A stretch of DNA of 64,000 nt from Phoronis australis (Eukaryota > Phoronida > Phoronidae). Shown here piece after piece: positions 1-11,886 of this stretch (positions are counted from its first letter, which is position 1; every line of letters starts with the position of its first letter). The notes under the pieces were generated by a model. It saw nothing but the letters and a program-made list of their open reading frames with translations. It made no database searches and was not told where the DNA came from. The translations under genes and the position numbers were made by a program. The DNA lies in contig NMRA01000061.1 of the NCBI GenBank assembly GCA_002633005.1, positions 1,037,264 to 1,101,263 on the forward strand, read 5' to 3'.

Positions 1-1417
1 TAACTCAAAATCCTGGATACGCCCCTGCCTACATAATACCTTAAACTTTCCCTTCTGCAGAACCACGTACTTTTTTTCCTTAGTAGGACTAGGAACCTTG
101 GACTAAGCCAGAATCATTGGTTTTGACGACATTACGTGGACTTGATCGAGGCAATCGTTTGACTTTTTATTCGCTATTTCATCAAGATATTGGAATTATA
201 TCATTTCAATCTTTGAGATATGTGGCTAGCGCTGCCCTAATAAACACGCCTATATGCCTACGGTGGAATCGTCCAACGGATTCATCGTTTTCAGTTCGAA
301 AGTCACGCCTGAGGGATTATCCAAAAAATATTGAAGTTTTTACATTTCTCAAGCAAAACCGTCACCGTGGGTTCACGCTTCCTTCCGCTCACGGCCTTCC
401 GGGCAACGCGCGCTTTTTGGGAAACTTTAATTGAAAACGTACGTCCCTCAGTACGACGGTCTGTTTCTATTACATGCATGGATTGGATTCCATTTCAGGT
501 TTAGCGTACGAAGCTCGACAGAAGTAGACCTATAGTACTGCACTATAGATAACTAAATTGCATTAGTCCAAAAAGCCAGCACCACCAAACGGCACGTGTC
601 ACCCAATGCTGGGTTAGCAGTATCGTCATGTCAGTGCCAATGTGGTGAGGGTCCACGTTCAATTAACACCCAGTAAGACAAGAGAATTAAATGCCATTAC
701 AATATTTATTCATTCATTCATTCAACAGTTCAATATTGTACAGGAAGACACAATAGACCGTCACTTCGATAAATAAAGTATTCAACAATATTACAGATAA
801 TGTAAATGCAGTTTCACCTGCCATGCGGCCTCTGGCGTACGACTGGTGAGTTAGGGTTCCCCTGAACTCACTGGCCAGCCAGCATATTGCTCTTGAATGG
901 CGCATCCGGATCATAGACATCTTAATACTATATTCACTGCCTATTGAAGTCGTATGGTGGCAATCAACCACATCATTGACGTCTGTACAAGCAAATCATA
1001 TGCAGGTACGTGTAAGACAATTAACGAGACCGGTGGCCACTCCCTCCAGCTATATATTGGCACGTGAGTTCTGTACTCGCGAAATAATTAAGAATAGTAT
1101 TGAAAAATTAAAAGTCATTTCACCCTGGGACCACTTTAATTCAAGGAAACGGCGGTGATATGCGTGACATTGTTCTGAAGTCTGGCCAGTATTGATCAGA
1201 CACAGCTAGCATGATGTGGTTTCCTTGGGGCCCATTTTAAGAGCCACTAGGTTTCATCATCGTACATTACACACAACGAAGGCCCAAGCACCAAATTACG
1301 AGTCAACGCATTAACCTCTCTAGTGTGCCTAACCAACACTAGAGGCTGTGTCAATATTACAAGTTAATAATGACCATCAAGATGTTTTCATACCTTCAGC
1401 TCTCGAGGTTCCGATTT

Positions 1418-1453
1418 GTGTGTGTGTGTGTGTGTGTGTGCGTGTGCGTGCGN
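1418..1453. repeat. GT microsatellite ending in one N
   Basis: A run of GT dinucleotides passes into GTGC variants and ends with one undetermined base at 1453. A second, shorter GT run lies at about 3868-3889. Confidence 0.9.
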
Positions 1454-3537
1454 AAACCCATGGAGTATGTACTTGACGGGGGACCCCAGAACGGACATGA
1501 GAGCTCTGGTGCGCAGATTAAACAATTTTAAATGGGTTGCTGTGAAATTATTAACAAAGAATCCCAAACCGCCGTAGTATATTATATGTACTCAAGTATT
1601 TTGTCAATGCCATAGTGTAAATTGTGCCAGTTTGCTTACTTGGTACCACACTATTTAGTCTCCATGATGTTAGAACGGGTTCCAAACAAAAATAAGATGA
1701 AATATAATCATTACTGATCAATCTGTGAAATTTTCAAGTAATGACTCAAAGGTGTTCCATTGTCAATAAATATATAAATAACACAATTATCACAAAGTGG
1801 TCCCTTGCCACTGCATTTAACATGCAGAGCTACACATCAGTAAATATCATACTTGAAACCGTTTTGGAAATTTGTTCATTATCAATTTCGAAAAAGTGTC
1901 AAAAAACAAGTTCTGATCTAGGTCACACATAATTGTTAGAAATCGGCCTAAATTCCTCACAAAACACAACCACGATAACTGCACTTATTGGACCTTGAAA
2001 GGACAAAAATGAAGAGAACGAAGCTTTGGCACAAAGAATGGGTGTTAAAGGAAACGCTAATACATGTTAACACACCAAAACATTGTTTGGAATGAAATGG
2101 AAAGCCATTAATATGACGGATGTCCTCGTTGACAAACTTTTCACGAAATGCCATGCACAATGAAACTGAATAGAAGACCTAAAAACAAAGAGTAAATTTT
2201 TTGTGAAATGTGAAACATTTCGTCACGCCTGCGTAAACGTGAAAGTGACATTTTTAGCATCTCTGAAACATGATTTAAAGCTCATTGTGAACACGTTGTA
2301 TTTTTAGGCCGTCATGAATTGGTGGTGACCACGAGATTTGGTATTGATCAGAATTAAATTGGGTGAAAGCAACAATCTTTTGCGATCTGTTGAACTCGAA
2401 AAAATATTTATTGTAAATTCTCTCGTTTTACCTGCCAAAACATTGACGTGACCCCCTTTGCAAATAAAATTCATTTACCGTAGACATCAGCTATGAGCCC
2501 AGCTCGTTTGCATTCGAGGCGCCTAGCCCTCTACCTGCGCTGGCGTTTAAAGCCATGGAATTGAGCCCTCAGCATAAGGTAGTACCCTCATATTCATTTG
2601 ACACAGTTTATTGGCTCTCTTATAATTACCAGGTTTGTTTAAAAACAGCTGTTGGCACCCTAGAAAGAGCTGCGACGAGCACTACTTTTAAGTTGTATAT
2701 CCAAACATATCACAATCTACAGTAAAATCATCACTAAACGTGTTACCCAGTCTCTCCTCAATTTCGTGCGTCTCTAAATATATAAATTACATTGTGGTAT
2801 TTTCATAATAGATCATAGCAAAAGAGATCAAAATTGAACGAATTGGTCAAAAAATTCTCATAGACCTTTTTTCTTGAGCCATGTAGACAAAATAAAATTC
2901 TGCGTGTCTGAAATACTACGGGTTACATTGAAGTGCATTTAGAGTACTGACAATATCCTAACCACGATCAAGCTCTACCACTACAGTGCATTAAACTCAC
3001 TTACTTGGACTGAACTGATGTACAGTAACTGCTCATCAATTTAGCATACAACATGACCGCCAAGTGAAATTTAATGGTTTCCATGTTGTTACTTACGGTA
3101 AGCAGCACCACATAAATGCTATTTCATCATTTTTAAAGATGGCTTCCACGACCACCATCCAGCAATGATTCTGAGAACTTGTGGGCATTGGCAAAAAGGT
3201 TATAAGCTTTTGAAAAATGATAAAGACCAACTCTGGCAATTATGCTTGTCTACACTACATGAGAGTTTACCCTACTAATACATAACAATTCTGACAGCAA
3301 AATTATCGTTCTTCATATAGGTCCTAGGGAAATTTGGGTACAGAAACTTGCATTTTCAACAGATAAAATTGGCTTCTTAACTGGTATTCAGCCCATTTTG
3401 AGAACATTGCCATCTCCCACAGTAGATGGGTGAAAGGAACACCCAATTTGTGTTCACAGCCTTGTCTTGTTGAAATCCGAGTTTAGGTGAAGGTATGAAA
3501 CCCTTTTGAGAATCATCCATATATGACGGTCCATATA

Positions 3538-3965
3538 AAGTGCTGTCCACACAGACTTACCCTAGAACAATTTATTCCTCGAACCAGTTGTTGCTAGCTT
3601 TGGAGACAGTGTGGATGTTATTTAAACTACTGCAACTTACCCCATTTATGACAACTTACTCCACCTTGGCGAAGTGGGGAAACTTGTTCTAGGATATCTT
3701 GTGCCACTTCCAATTCCTGTGTGGTCACAAACCCAGGGCAAGCCAGAAGTAATTATCACCTGCAGCTACATACAGACGGATTTTCTTTTGAGAGCCATAC
3801 TGGCACTAGGACTTGTTCATTGTCACACACAGAGCAACAATTTCCACCTTACCCTAGTTATCGAATATGTGTGTGTGTGTGTGTGTGTGGACGCTCCACT
3901 CAAAAGTGGGGTAAGTTGCAGAAGTGCAAGTTGTTCTAGGGTAAGCTGTGTGTGGACGAGACTTA
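3538..3965. mobile_element. MITE-like element with inverted ends
   Basis: The segment at 3545-3570 is nearly the reverse complement of 3931-3957: both contain CTTACCCTAGAACAA next to GTCCACAC. The ends frame about 400 bp without an ORF of its own, which is the layout of a non-autonomous DNA transposon. Internal sequence at about 3632-3706 is similar to about 30506-30573, so this is a family with at least two copies here. Exact ends and target duplication are not clear. Confidence 0.5.
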
Positions 3966-4061
3966 AGTCATATTTCCATAACCACATTTTTTGGAAGTAC
4001 CATTAAAAGACTCTTATAACATTGTAGTATGCAATAAAATAGGTTTTCATAGTTCATGACG

Positions 4062-4399
4062 ATGTTGAGCAGGTAAAAATCCACTTACTATGAAACTGTT
4101 TGTTATTGATGACTTGAACGTTTTCACCCTCATCTAAGGGTCTTTTTCGATGAGTGGATTACGCGCGTTTTGTCGACCCAGGTTTAGAATGAGTACATAC
4201 AACCAGGGGAGCTGCAGACCTTGGTCTACCACCATGTCTACAGTTCCCCGCGGTGCATGACCCCATTCTAGACCTGGGCCAACAAAGCCTGCGTAATCCA
4301 CTCGCTGCAAAAGACCCTTAGATGAGGGTGGAAAGGTTTGAGTCATCAACATCAAACAAGTTCATAGTAAGTGAATATTTACCTGCTCAACATTGCATC
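4062..4399. repeat. Long imperfect inverted repeat (hairpin)
   Basis: About 4062-4203 and about 4259-4399 are imperfect reverse complements with roughly 55 bases between them. Matched blocks include TTGAGCAGGT with ACCTGCTCAA, CCCTCATCTAAGGGTC with GACCCTTAGATGAGGG, and the arms around GTGGATTACGC. It could be a foldback transposon or the source of a long hairpin RNA; the sequence alone does not decide. Confidence 0.65.
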
Positions 4400-5105
4400 A
4401 GTAAGAAAATATTGAAATCGGATCGTATGTATAATTCTCAATGGTATGCACCCTTATTGCATACAGCGAAATCTCACTAAATTCTGACAAAAATGCAAAA
4501 TTGCACCTCTTTTCAGTTTCAAGAGCTTCTAACATTGTTGCAATTCCCACAAGATTTCAAAATATTTTACTGGCACAGAACTAGAACATTGTAAAACATT
4601 AATTTCATGCTATATATCTTTTATGAAAAAACAGAAATAAAATTTCACATGCGAGCCATATTGCGTCCCACATTGGTTAAATTTTACCATACTAGACAGA
4701 CAGTTTGTGCAACATGGTTTCAATCTTGGCCTGTCTTAAGTAACACTTTGTTTCTGCAGTACTGGCTGTGAAAGGAGAATAAAAGGATTAAAAAATTTCA
4801 GACATGACATTGTTAAAAGATCTCCGTCACCTACAGTTCTTGTTTAAACTCACAAGAAAATTAATTGCCCAATCAAATCGAAATTGCGGAAGCAATCACC
4901 GAAAATTTTAAAAGAGGTACCTCTATACCACGAGGTGTCTTGTAGAAGTTCCCTCGAGGATAAGGGTAATTTGTGTATTCCTCAAATCTACTCACTACGA
5001 GGCTTAACTTGGCACATTAGCAATGAGACAAGGTAATTCTAAATTTACATAGAGGTGGTTCCAGGTAAGACAGATGGGCAGAGAAGCCAAATGGGAACTC
5101 AGAAT

Positions 5106-5121
5106 CCACTAGGTGGCGCTA
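5106..5121 (+). promoter_or_regulatory. CTCF-like motif
   Basis: CCACTAGGTGGCGCTA closely follows the bilaterian CTCF core, CCASYAGRKGGCGCTA. It lies 0.7 kb beyond the stop of the LYSMD gene. An oppositely oriented, weaker match lies at 5237-5251. Binding is inferred only from the motif. Confidence 0.45.
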
Positions 5122-5236
5122 ATGATTGTAGAAATGCATGCAAGCAGGATTAAAATTTCCCAAATGCCCCATGCGGGGCAACACCTTTATGTTCTCAATC
5201 TATGCAGGTGCTAAAAAGAGCACCTTTACTCCATGA

Positions 5237-5251
5237 GCACCACCTAGTGAG
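5237..5251 (-). promoter_or_regulatory. CTCF-like motif, opposite orientation
   Basis: The minus strand reads CACTAGGTGGTGCTC, a one-mismatch relative of the motif at 5106. The two point toward each other at 116 bp spacing. Confidence 0.3.
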
Positions 5252-5794
5252 CATCAAGGCACTCGGTGTGTATAAACAATTACAGAGGTTAAACTTTTAC
5301 ACGATATCCTACGGTAAAAATTCTCAATTTGGTTAAGTGAAAATTTAAATAATTTTGCCCATCAAAGCTATTAACCATAACAATCAATGACAAATAACCA
5401 TTCACTTCCGTGTTACCAGGGCACTTGATACCTGGATTCTGGTGTCGAATATCGGCCCAATTTCACAAGACATATTTCAGAAACATGATGAATACCACAG
5501 TCCTAATCATTACAATAAAGAAATTATAATTTCAGTTCAATTTTTCATGTCTCAAATTTTAGAGACACCCCAACTGGATAATTTTTACCACAATTTGTAC
5601 CATGGGTCACATTTTGTTTTTCAAACTTGACAGTCTGGTTCCCCACGCTGAATGAAACCTCCTCTATACATTAGATAATCTTTAACCCTGCATTTGATTA
5701 GACTAGGAGGCTGAGCTAATTGACAAAGGATCATCACCAAAAACTGACCCCAAGAAAACATCTTGAAGGCAAATTATCTAAAACAACACCGTGG

Positions 5795-6385
5795 TCATGG
5801 ACTGTGATGTGATCCTTGTTCAATGCTGTAATAGTAAATCACATAACATATCGGCAACAGCAGGCCAATAACAAATATCACAGCAACAATACCCCACCAA
5901 CGCATTCCGCAGTCCGTGCCATCAAACCACACCTTGCGTCTATTATCTGTCAGAGGGTAAATTCTCTTACAATTCAACGACTGAGTCACTTGCTCAAGGG
6001 AATCCATGCGTATCCTCGTCGACTGACGAATCTTTTCCAAATCTTTGTCCATGTGTTTCAGAAACTCTTTAGCCTCATTGGTTTGACTACTCATAGCACC
6101 ACGTATACTCAACGTCCGCTCGAGCAAGGCGTCTGACTCGGCAGCTGGACCCTGCTCGTACAAAGTGTCCTCGTCATCTTCGTAACTATCTGGATCCACT
6201 CCTTGTAGAATCGCGAGGTCTTTCTTGCGCATTTTTGCATGTAACTGTTCTTTCTCCTTCGCCTCATTTTCCTTCTGAATTAGTTCCTTAAGATACCCGT
6301 GTGATTTTAACGGTACTTTTATAGTCCTAAGCGCATAAAAGTCTTGGTCCTGTATAAGGTTATTCAGTCTTTTTAGTTCAGCCAC
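5795..6385 (-). CDS. LYSMD3/4-like: LYSMD3/4-like coding exon 2 (terminal)
   Basis: Residues 121-316, from the acceptor before 6385 to the stop. The first codon is GTG, an internal valine and not a start. It carries the second half of LysM, the charged linker and the transmembrane helix. Confidence 0.93.
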   Translation of the reverse strand: MAELKRLNNLIQDQDFYALRTIKVPLKSHGYLKELIQKENEAKEKEQLHAKMRKKDLAILQGVDPDSYEDDEDTLYEQGPAAESDALLERTLSIRGAMSSQTNEAKEFLKHMDKDLEKIRQSTRIRMDSLEQVTQSLNCKRIYPLTDNRRKVWFDGTDCGMRWWGIVAVIFVIGLLLPICYVIYYYSIEQGSHHSP

Positions 6386-9300
6386 CTGGAAATGGAAAAT
6401 GACGCAGGACTTTTCAGGTCAAATTAACAAAAAGATTGCAGGTTAGCATGTCACGATTCTGTGACAGAATTCATAAATGACCCTGTCACACCAAGGCAGT
6501 TCTCAGTACTATCTCGAAAACCAGAAAAAAAAATAAAACTCACCGGAACTGACTAAACATTGTACAATCTGAGTAAAAAAACACCATTTTCGGTATTGTC
6601 AAGGCATATTTCTGGTCAAAAAAAAGTTACTCGGTTTCCACCTGTCCCTAGCACTGTTTCATTAATATGGCTCAATCGTTTTAAGAATAAGTTTGGTGTG
6701 ACAGGGGCTCTAAGCTAATAAGATAAGAACAATGCACAGTATTTACGTGTGCTATAGCATATAACAATGACGTAAGGGCTGCTCATTCTCCAAATATTTC
6801 CACACAGTAGAGTGAACAGGACAAGTGAACTTAAAATTGAATCTGTGTGCTACAGTGAGCACTGCAGCCATCCAACCAATAATGTCGGCAATGCTTTGCT
6901 CAGTGACATATTCAGTAGCATACGCCAGGAAAAAATGGGTCATTTGAACAGTTTCACGTAACCCCACCATACCTGTCCAAAACTTTGGAACCGACTTAAC
7001 ACGGGTTCTCAAATCCGCAATGAAGCACACTCTTTTGATAAATAAACTTCTGACCGAGGACCAAAGTGTCATATTACTTGCATTACTCAAAAGGTTGCAT
7101 TTATCCAGAATGAAAGTCTGCAGCTGACTACATTAGCAGTAAGCGCCATTTCCTAGAACTGAGACTCCCTTAAGTACTGAGATATGTTGTCACCGTTCCA
7201 GATGCTATAGCAAGCAGCTTGACGCCTTGACTGATTTGAAAATAGCAGAAACAAAATCATTCCAAATGATGCTCCACTCTGTTTACTGAGCCAGTACAAA
7301 CATCACAGAAATTAAACAATTTAGGTATTTGAACCATACACTTAAAAATGTGACTAATCACTCTAAAAATTCACTCTCGCCATCTGGTGGCCAGCCAGCA
7401 AATTTCCACTCACCCAGCGCCTTCTTTAGTAGAATTGGAAACTGGGCGAGTGGCATTCGAAGCCATCTGAAAATCAATGTCAGCTATGCTCTCAGAAATA
7501 AGTACACGACCCTCGTATTTCATGACAATCCTTTAGGTTATCTCAAACCTTATTCACAAAAAATGGCTGTACAGAGATGGACACCAAAACGGCAGAACCG
7601 AAATACTAAAATTGGCACTAGGGGCCTCACAATACGACAAAGTCGTTGGAAAGTTGTTGGGTGACACACTCTCTTTGATACAAAACTTATCTGCAAGTTT
7701 GGTAGAGATTCTGCGCAAGGTACTAGGCAGATATAAAAGCAAACCTGAAAGCTAAAGTGGCCACTAGGTGGCTCCGCAGTAGTCAGATACAGCTGAAAAT
7801 CGTCATCATTATCGTCAGTGTCGTAGGAACCTTTGACAATTTCATAAAGATCCCACAAGAGCTTTATAACAGACCTGAGTAGCACATGCGAGACGTAAGG
7901 AAAGATACCAGATGGAGATGACGGCAAACTAGTATACATGAGGGCACATAAAAGCCATGCCACAGAAAGATTACAAAAAATCTGACTTAATACAGGACTT
8001 CATTTTACTGAAAAATGGAGTCACAACAGAAACGCACAATAGAGAAGACAAAAAACGATACGATTAAACAAGGAGTATTATTTGTTTTACAGATTTTGAC
8101 GTCACAACAAATTACCACCTGGCAATAAATGTTACTTTATTCCTCTCAAACTGTCACCAGAAGGACAACCTTAAAGCCAGAGCTTGCCAGTCACACTCAT
8201 GGTGCAAGTAGTGCACATTTATGCTAAAATATACAGTCGCCAATTTGCACAATGCAGGAACTGTGAACTGTTAATGATGAGGGTAGGAATGGATGGTTGA
8301 AAGAAATCTAGTTATCATATTACTACCTGCTGAAGACATTTTCCTGGTTTTATATATAAATTAAATATGAGGTGTGAAAGCTAATATGCTCCGGTGGAAA
8401 ATCTTAAAGTTGCTTGGGTAATATTACAATGCTTGAACTTGGAATTCCCCTTCACCTCAAGATCGCATATGCATGACCTTGGAATAGCCGAAGCAACTTG
8501 ACAAGCCGACTCAAAAAATCACGTAGATGAAATTTTGCACTACACATGATAATAAAATGTAAGCATTAACCAACCTTTAATGGCTTTCTTCAACTATTGG
8601 CTATCTTATGAAACAACACTAATAATTGATTAACCATTCACATATTCCTCCTAGTCAGTGACACAAGTTCTAAGTAAACGAGGAAATGGATAATCGTGGA
8701 GAAGATAATTACAAATATTCTTTACAACGAACAAAAACTTTCACTTGACTACGTTCATGAATATTCAATTTCAAGTTCACGCATACAATATCTTAACCCA
8801 ATTTCCACGTTCAAGTACAACTGTCAATACAACAATACAACTTGTACCCTGGCGATTAGTATGTATACAAAACTTCAGGTGGAGGGATATTACATCCTTG
8901 ATCTATATATGTCATGCCCAGGAAACTTTTTGTTCCACCATTCATATTTACCAAATATTATAACAAAACTACAATGACATTCATTGCTAGAAATTACATA
9001 GAAAATAAATCTGAAACTAAATAAGGCGATCCAGATCCTCCCAAGGATACTATTGTTTCACGAAATGTAGAATATAAATAGGTAAATAAAACAACAAGAA
9101 TGGATCAACTGAAATTTTCGGATGTAATAACGTCCTTTGTCAACAGAAACAGGACATTATTACATCCAAAAATTTCAGTTGATCCATTCTTGTTGTTTTA
9201 TTTACCTATTTATATTCTACAATTAGAAATTACACAAATGTATAATAATTTAACTAAAAAGCATGTTTACCATAATACGAAAACCAAACTAACGTGCCAT

Positions 9301-11287
9301 TACACTTCAATATGATGCCATATCACTAAAAATCTCATCTTCATGTTGACTTTTTAACCTTTTGAACCTCACGTACTAAATACAGTGAAATGCTCCCCTA
9401 TGGTTATACTGTGGTAGTAATGGGGATCATAGAATTGATTTTGGCTCGAAAAATGATTCATTCTTGTTCTTATTCAACCTGATTCTAAAGCTGGCAAAAC
9501 GTTTCCAACTGTAACACTTTAAAAAGTTGAATTCGATTTTTAATTCTATATATGGCAAATGTGAGCAGTTAATGCGCCTGTGGAGTGAAAGTGTGTGTCA
9601 GTCCATTATTAAACCAAACAAGTGTTACATTATAGCAGCTGAGTTTTTTATCCGTACAGTATTGCATGTTTGCATGAACATTATCAACTAAAAAACGGAA
9701 AGTTGTTAAGTTCAAGGGAAAAAATTGTAAAACAAAGAAGTGCCAGACAATATTCTTTCACACCTCACCTGTGAGATAGTTAAGGGAATAAGTTTAGCAC
9801 AAGGTGAGGGGCAACAATTCAAAGCCTGAATATCACCTTTAATTTGACTTAAGGAACAATTTGAGAATAATTTCATAATGGTAAGTGTTCCCAAATTAAA
9901 AGTAGTTTTTGTTGTGTAAGTGGGGCGTGGTAACTTGGTGAATAAAACCAGAGATAACACTTACGAGTTGAAACAGCACCCATTGTTTTATTACCCAACA
10001 TCCTTAGCTAGACTAACAGCAGACACCAAGTGTCGAACTAGTAAACTACTAGTAAAGGCAATAAAACCTGTAACAGGATACTGCATGGGTTGATAGCTAC
10101 GTTTTATAGCTCTAATATGCACTTCAAGTAGGTATGTGGGAAGTCTGCCGAGGTTTGCAATCATGCCACTACATGGCGCACTTGCTGCTCACTGTGATTG
10201 GCTTCTGCTTGACCTTTGATTGGTGTCAATCATTTTCTGACTTCGATCAAAGGTCAAACAGCAGGTAGGTAATCACAGATGTCACCAAGTGGCAAGATAG
10301 CGAAACTCACCAGACTTCTGGTACATCTTTGTAACTTTGTAATGGCATACACAGTTCTCCCGTCTTTAGTTATGCAGTGTACCAGTGTATATTGGAGGTA
10401 CAGTATTGTTGCGTTCCAACAACTTCAGTACCTAGACTTCTAGAAGTACTCACCAGTTAAAACACAGCTACCCAGGCTCAAATAAAACCCAATGGAGGTG
10501 CTCATCCCTGATGGCTGAAAGCCTGTCAGCAGCCTCCCCCCACCAGTATAAATAAAAAAACATCCGGGGAACCACAAAACTGACAAATCACAAGACACCA
10601 CAGAATGATCAAGACAAGGACGAATGATGTTGACGATTACAAACGTAAGGTGAAAAATCGACCCACGTTGGGTGCCAATGTAGTGAAAAATAACCTAGTC
10701 CAAATTTCGAACCCATTACCTCTTGCCTCAATGTCAGGCGTCTTTTAAAGCCAGTTCGACCAAGGAGAAAATGCCCGTAGCGAGTGATTAAGAGAAGCCT
10801 TTATAACACTACACTCACTGCAGATTCACCACAACACTCACTGAAAAGATCAAAATAACCTCCCATGGGTGCCCAGGCCAGGATAACCATGGAACTACTG
10901 CCAGTAGGCTTTGAGCATTATACTTACAGGACACCTGTACTGGAGGGATAAACTCTGTAAGGTATCATTGTCCGACAGTGTTTTTTCCATACACTCCAGC
11001 TCGTCCACAGGTTTTGGGCAGTTAGCAGACGTTGTCCCATACGTTCCAACGTCACCATTTCCATATTTTGATCGCACACTTAATTTAGTAAGTTCCATGC
11101 CAGAGCCTTCGTTGTCGGTGAACTTAGAGTTACCGAACATGTAGACTCGAGTTTCGGGAACGTTTTCATTTTGAGCTTGACCACTTGTTCGAGAACTGAT
11201 CAGTTTTACTTCTTCTTTCTTTTTCTCGTGTTCTCTTTCCTTCGGTGCCGCCGATATGAGACCAAGTTTTTCATATTTGTGGCTCAT
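5795..11287 (-). CDS. LYSMD3/4-like: LysM domain membrane protein, LYSMD3/LYSMD4-like (two exons)
   Basis: Joining 10928-11287 to 5795-6385 gives 316 residues (human LYSMD3 is 306). The N-terminal region includes the family-typical RVYMFGNS near residues 48-54. A LysM domain spans about residues 99-146 and is split by the intron after RCP (residue 120), continuing VAELKRLNNLI. An acidic, charged linker follows. One transmembrane helix lies at about 283-306, starting at a WW pair as in LYSMD3/4. An in-frame TAG 12 bases before the ATG fixes the start. The intron begins GTAAGT and ends AG, phase 0. The family is a single-pass membrane protein of the Golgi and cell surface; human LYSMD3 has been linked to chitin sensing, which I can only transfer by homology. 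Its start lies 401 bp from that of the divergent C18orf32-like gene. The sequence fits the common ancestor type of LYSMD3 and LYSMD4, so I do not choose between them. Confidence 0.93.
7376..7396 (-). promoter_or_regulatory. CTCF-like motif
   Basis: The minus strand reads GGCCACCAGATGGCGAG, a good fit to the extended CTCF consensus. It lies in the LYSMD intron, about 370 bp from a plus-strand match CCACTAGGTGGCTC at 7761-7774. Confidence 0.4.
7761..7774 (+). promoter_or_regulatory. CTCF-like motif
   Basis: CCACTAGGTGGCTC matches the first 12 positions of the motif at 5106 and then diverges. Confidence 0.3.
8988..9234. mobile_element. Foldback insertion with target duplication, possibly Penelope-like end
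   Basis: Arms 9066-9136 and 9151-9221 (71 bp each) are near-perfect reverse complements around a 14-base loop. The 11-mer TAGAAATTACA occurs at 8988-8998 and again at 9224-9234, as expected for a target site duplication. A one-sided 67-base tail lies between the left duplicate and the left arm. Within the arms GGA and TCC flank a 10-base loop and are followed by GAAA in the left arm read on the minus strand, which loosely recalls the hammerhead-bearing element at 15354-16015. No coding sequence remains. Confidence 0.55.
10662..10905 (-). mobile_element. LTR retrotransposon remnant: primer-binding site and LTR-like end
   Basis: On the minus strand TGGCACCCAACGTGGG (10677-10662) looks like a tRNA primer-binding site of the type TGGCGCCCAACGTGGG. 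It is preceded by CACTACA, a plausible LTR end, and by a TATA-like ATAAAGGC further up. No gag or pol remains, and the other boundary is unclear. A segment around 31775-31850 is weakly similar and may be a second LTR fragment. It lies inside the LYSMD intron next to exon 1. Confidence 0.4.
10928..11287 (-). CDS. LYSMD3/4-like: LYSMD3/4-like coding exon 1
   Basis: Residues 1-120, from the ATG at 11287 to the donor GTAAGT at 10922-10927. It holds the N-terminal region and the first half of the LysM domain. Confidence 0.92.
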
Positions 11288-11688
11288 ACCAAAGTCCTTC
11301 TATATGATAGCTTTTGGAATGACAAAAACGACGAAAATTTCATTGAAATGGCACAAATCTGACTGTTGTCACTCGCCGACGTGAACCTGAAAAGCGGAAG
11401 TGTCACGTACGAACCGGAAATACAAATACGCGTGCGCAAGTTGGAAATATTTTCCAAAATCTCCTATTAATAGACATAGCAATGAACATAGACACCGTTT
11501 TGGGGTTACCACATGTCTATTTGTACTCCAATTGAGTCCAAATGGTCTTATTAAACCTGTGAAACAGGAGAACATGTCTTTTAAATCAAGCATCGTCAAT
11601 ATCTGTCACAGATGTCGCTCTCACATCACTTCCGCCATCTCTGTTTTATCACAAACAAGTGACTTGCGTTATTTGTGCCTGCCAAAAT
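11288..11688. promoter_or_regulatory. Shared divergent promoter region (LYSMD / C18orf32)
   Basis: Only 401 bp separate the start codons of the two divergent genes, so both 5' UTRs and promoters must lie here unless there are untranslated upstream exons. A CpG-rich patch occurs around 11400-11440 (CGTACG, CCGG, CGCGTGCGC) in an otherwise AT-rich region. No TATA box is obvious at a fixed distance. Confidence 0.55.
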
Positions 11689-11886
11689 ATGGTCTGTATT
11701 TCTTGTATAGTCATTCCTTTTGTTCTGTGGGTATTTCACAAATTCATCCAACCGTTTCTGAAATACTACAATCCTTGGGGAAAAGTGGACCAATCCAAGA
11801 CAGAACAGGGGAGTGGAGAAGCTAATTCCAGTGTCCAGCCTGGTGTCATTGAGGGAGACAGTAAAAAATGCATATTTGCTGGGCAG
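11689..11886 (+). CDS. C18orf32-like: C18orf32-like coding exon 1
   Basis: Residues 1-66, ending CIFAGQ at the donor GTATGG. Contains the hydrophobic N-terminal segment. Confidence 0.88.

Larger units (their letters stand above)
1..5794. other. Non-coding region with repeats
   Basis: I see no convincing gene here. ORFs are short and show no recognisable domain. The region holds a GT microsatellite with one undetermined base near 1418-1453, a MITE-like element around 3538-3965 and a long imperfect hairpin at about 4062-4399. CTCF-like motifs lie at 5106 and 5237, and a fragment of a dispersed repeat at about 5531-5595. The first 30 bases resemble the ends of transposable elements common in marine invertebrate genomes. 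The distal part should contain the 3' UTR of the LYSMD gene (minus strand), but I could not fix a polyadenylation site. Confidence 0.6.
6386..10927 (-). other. LYSMD3/4-like intron (4.5 kb)
   Basis: GT-AG intron. It contains the foldback insertion at 8988-9234, an LTR-retrotransposon-like remnant toward its 5' side (about 10660-10900) and CTCF-like matches at 7376-7396 (minus) and 7761-7774 (plus). A 112-codon minus-strand ORF at 6752-7090 has no recognisable family and no splice support. Confidence 0.75.

Noticed and set aside
117-434. 105-codon ORF at the window start
   Set aside because: No domain, no splice support; likely chance or repeat-derived.
6752-7090. 112-codon minus-strand ORF inside the LYSMD intron
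   Set aside because: No recognisable domain, no splice or start context, and it lies wholly in an intron.
7550-7963. 137-codon minus-strand ORF
   Set aside because: Low-complexity mix of residues without family similarity; also intronic.
11400-11825. 141-codon plus-strand ORF over the C18orf32-like exon
   Set aside because: Different frame from the recognised C18orf32-like protein; no family match.
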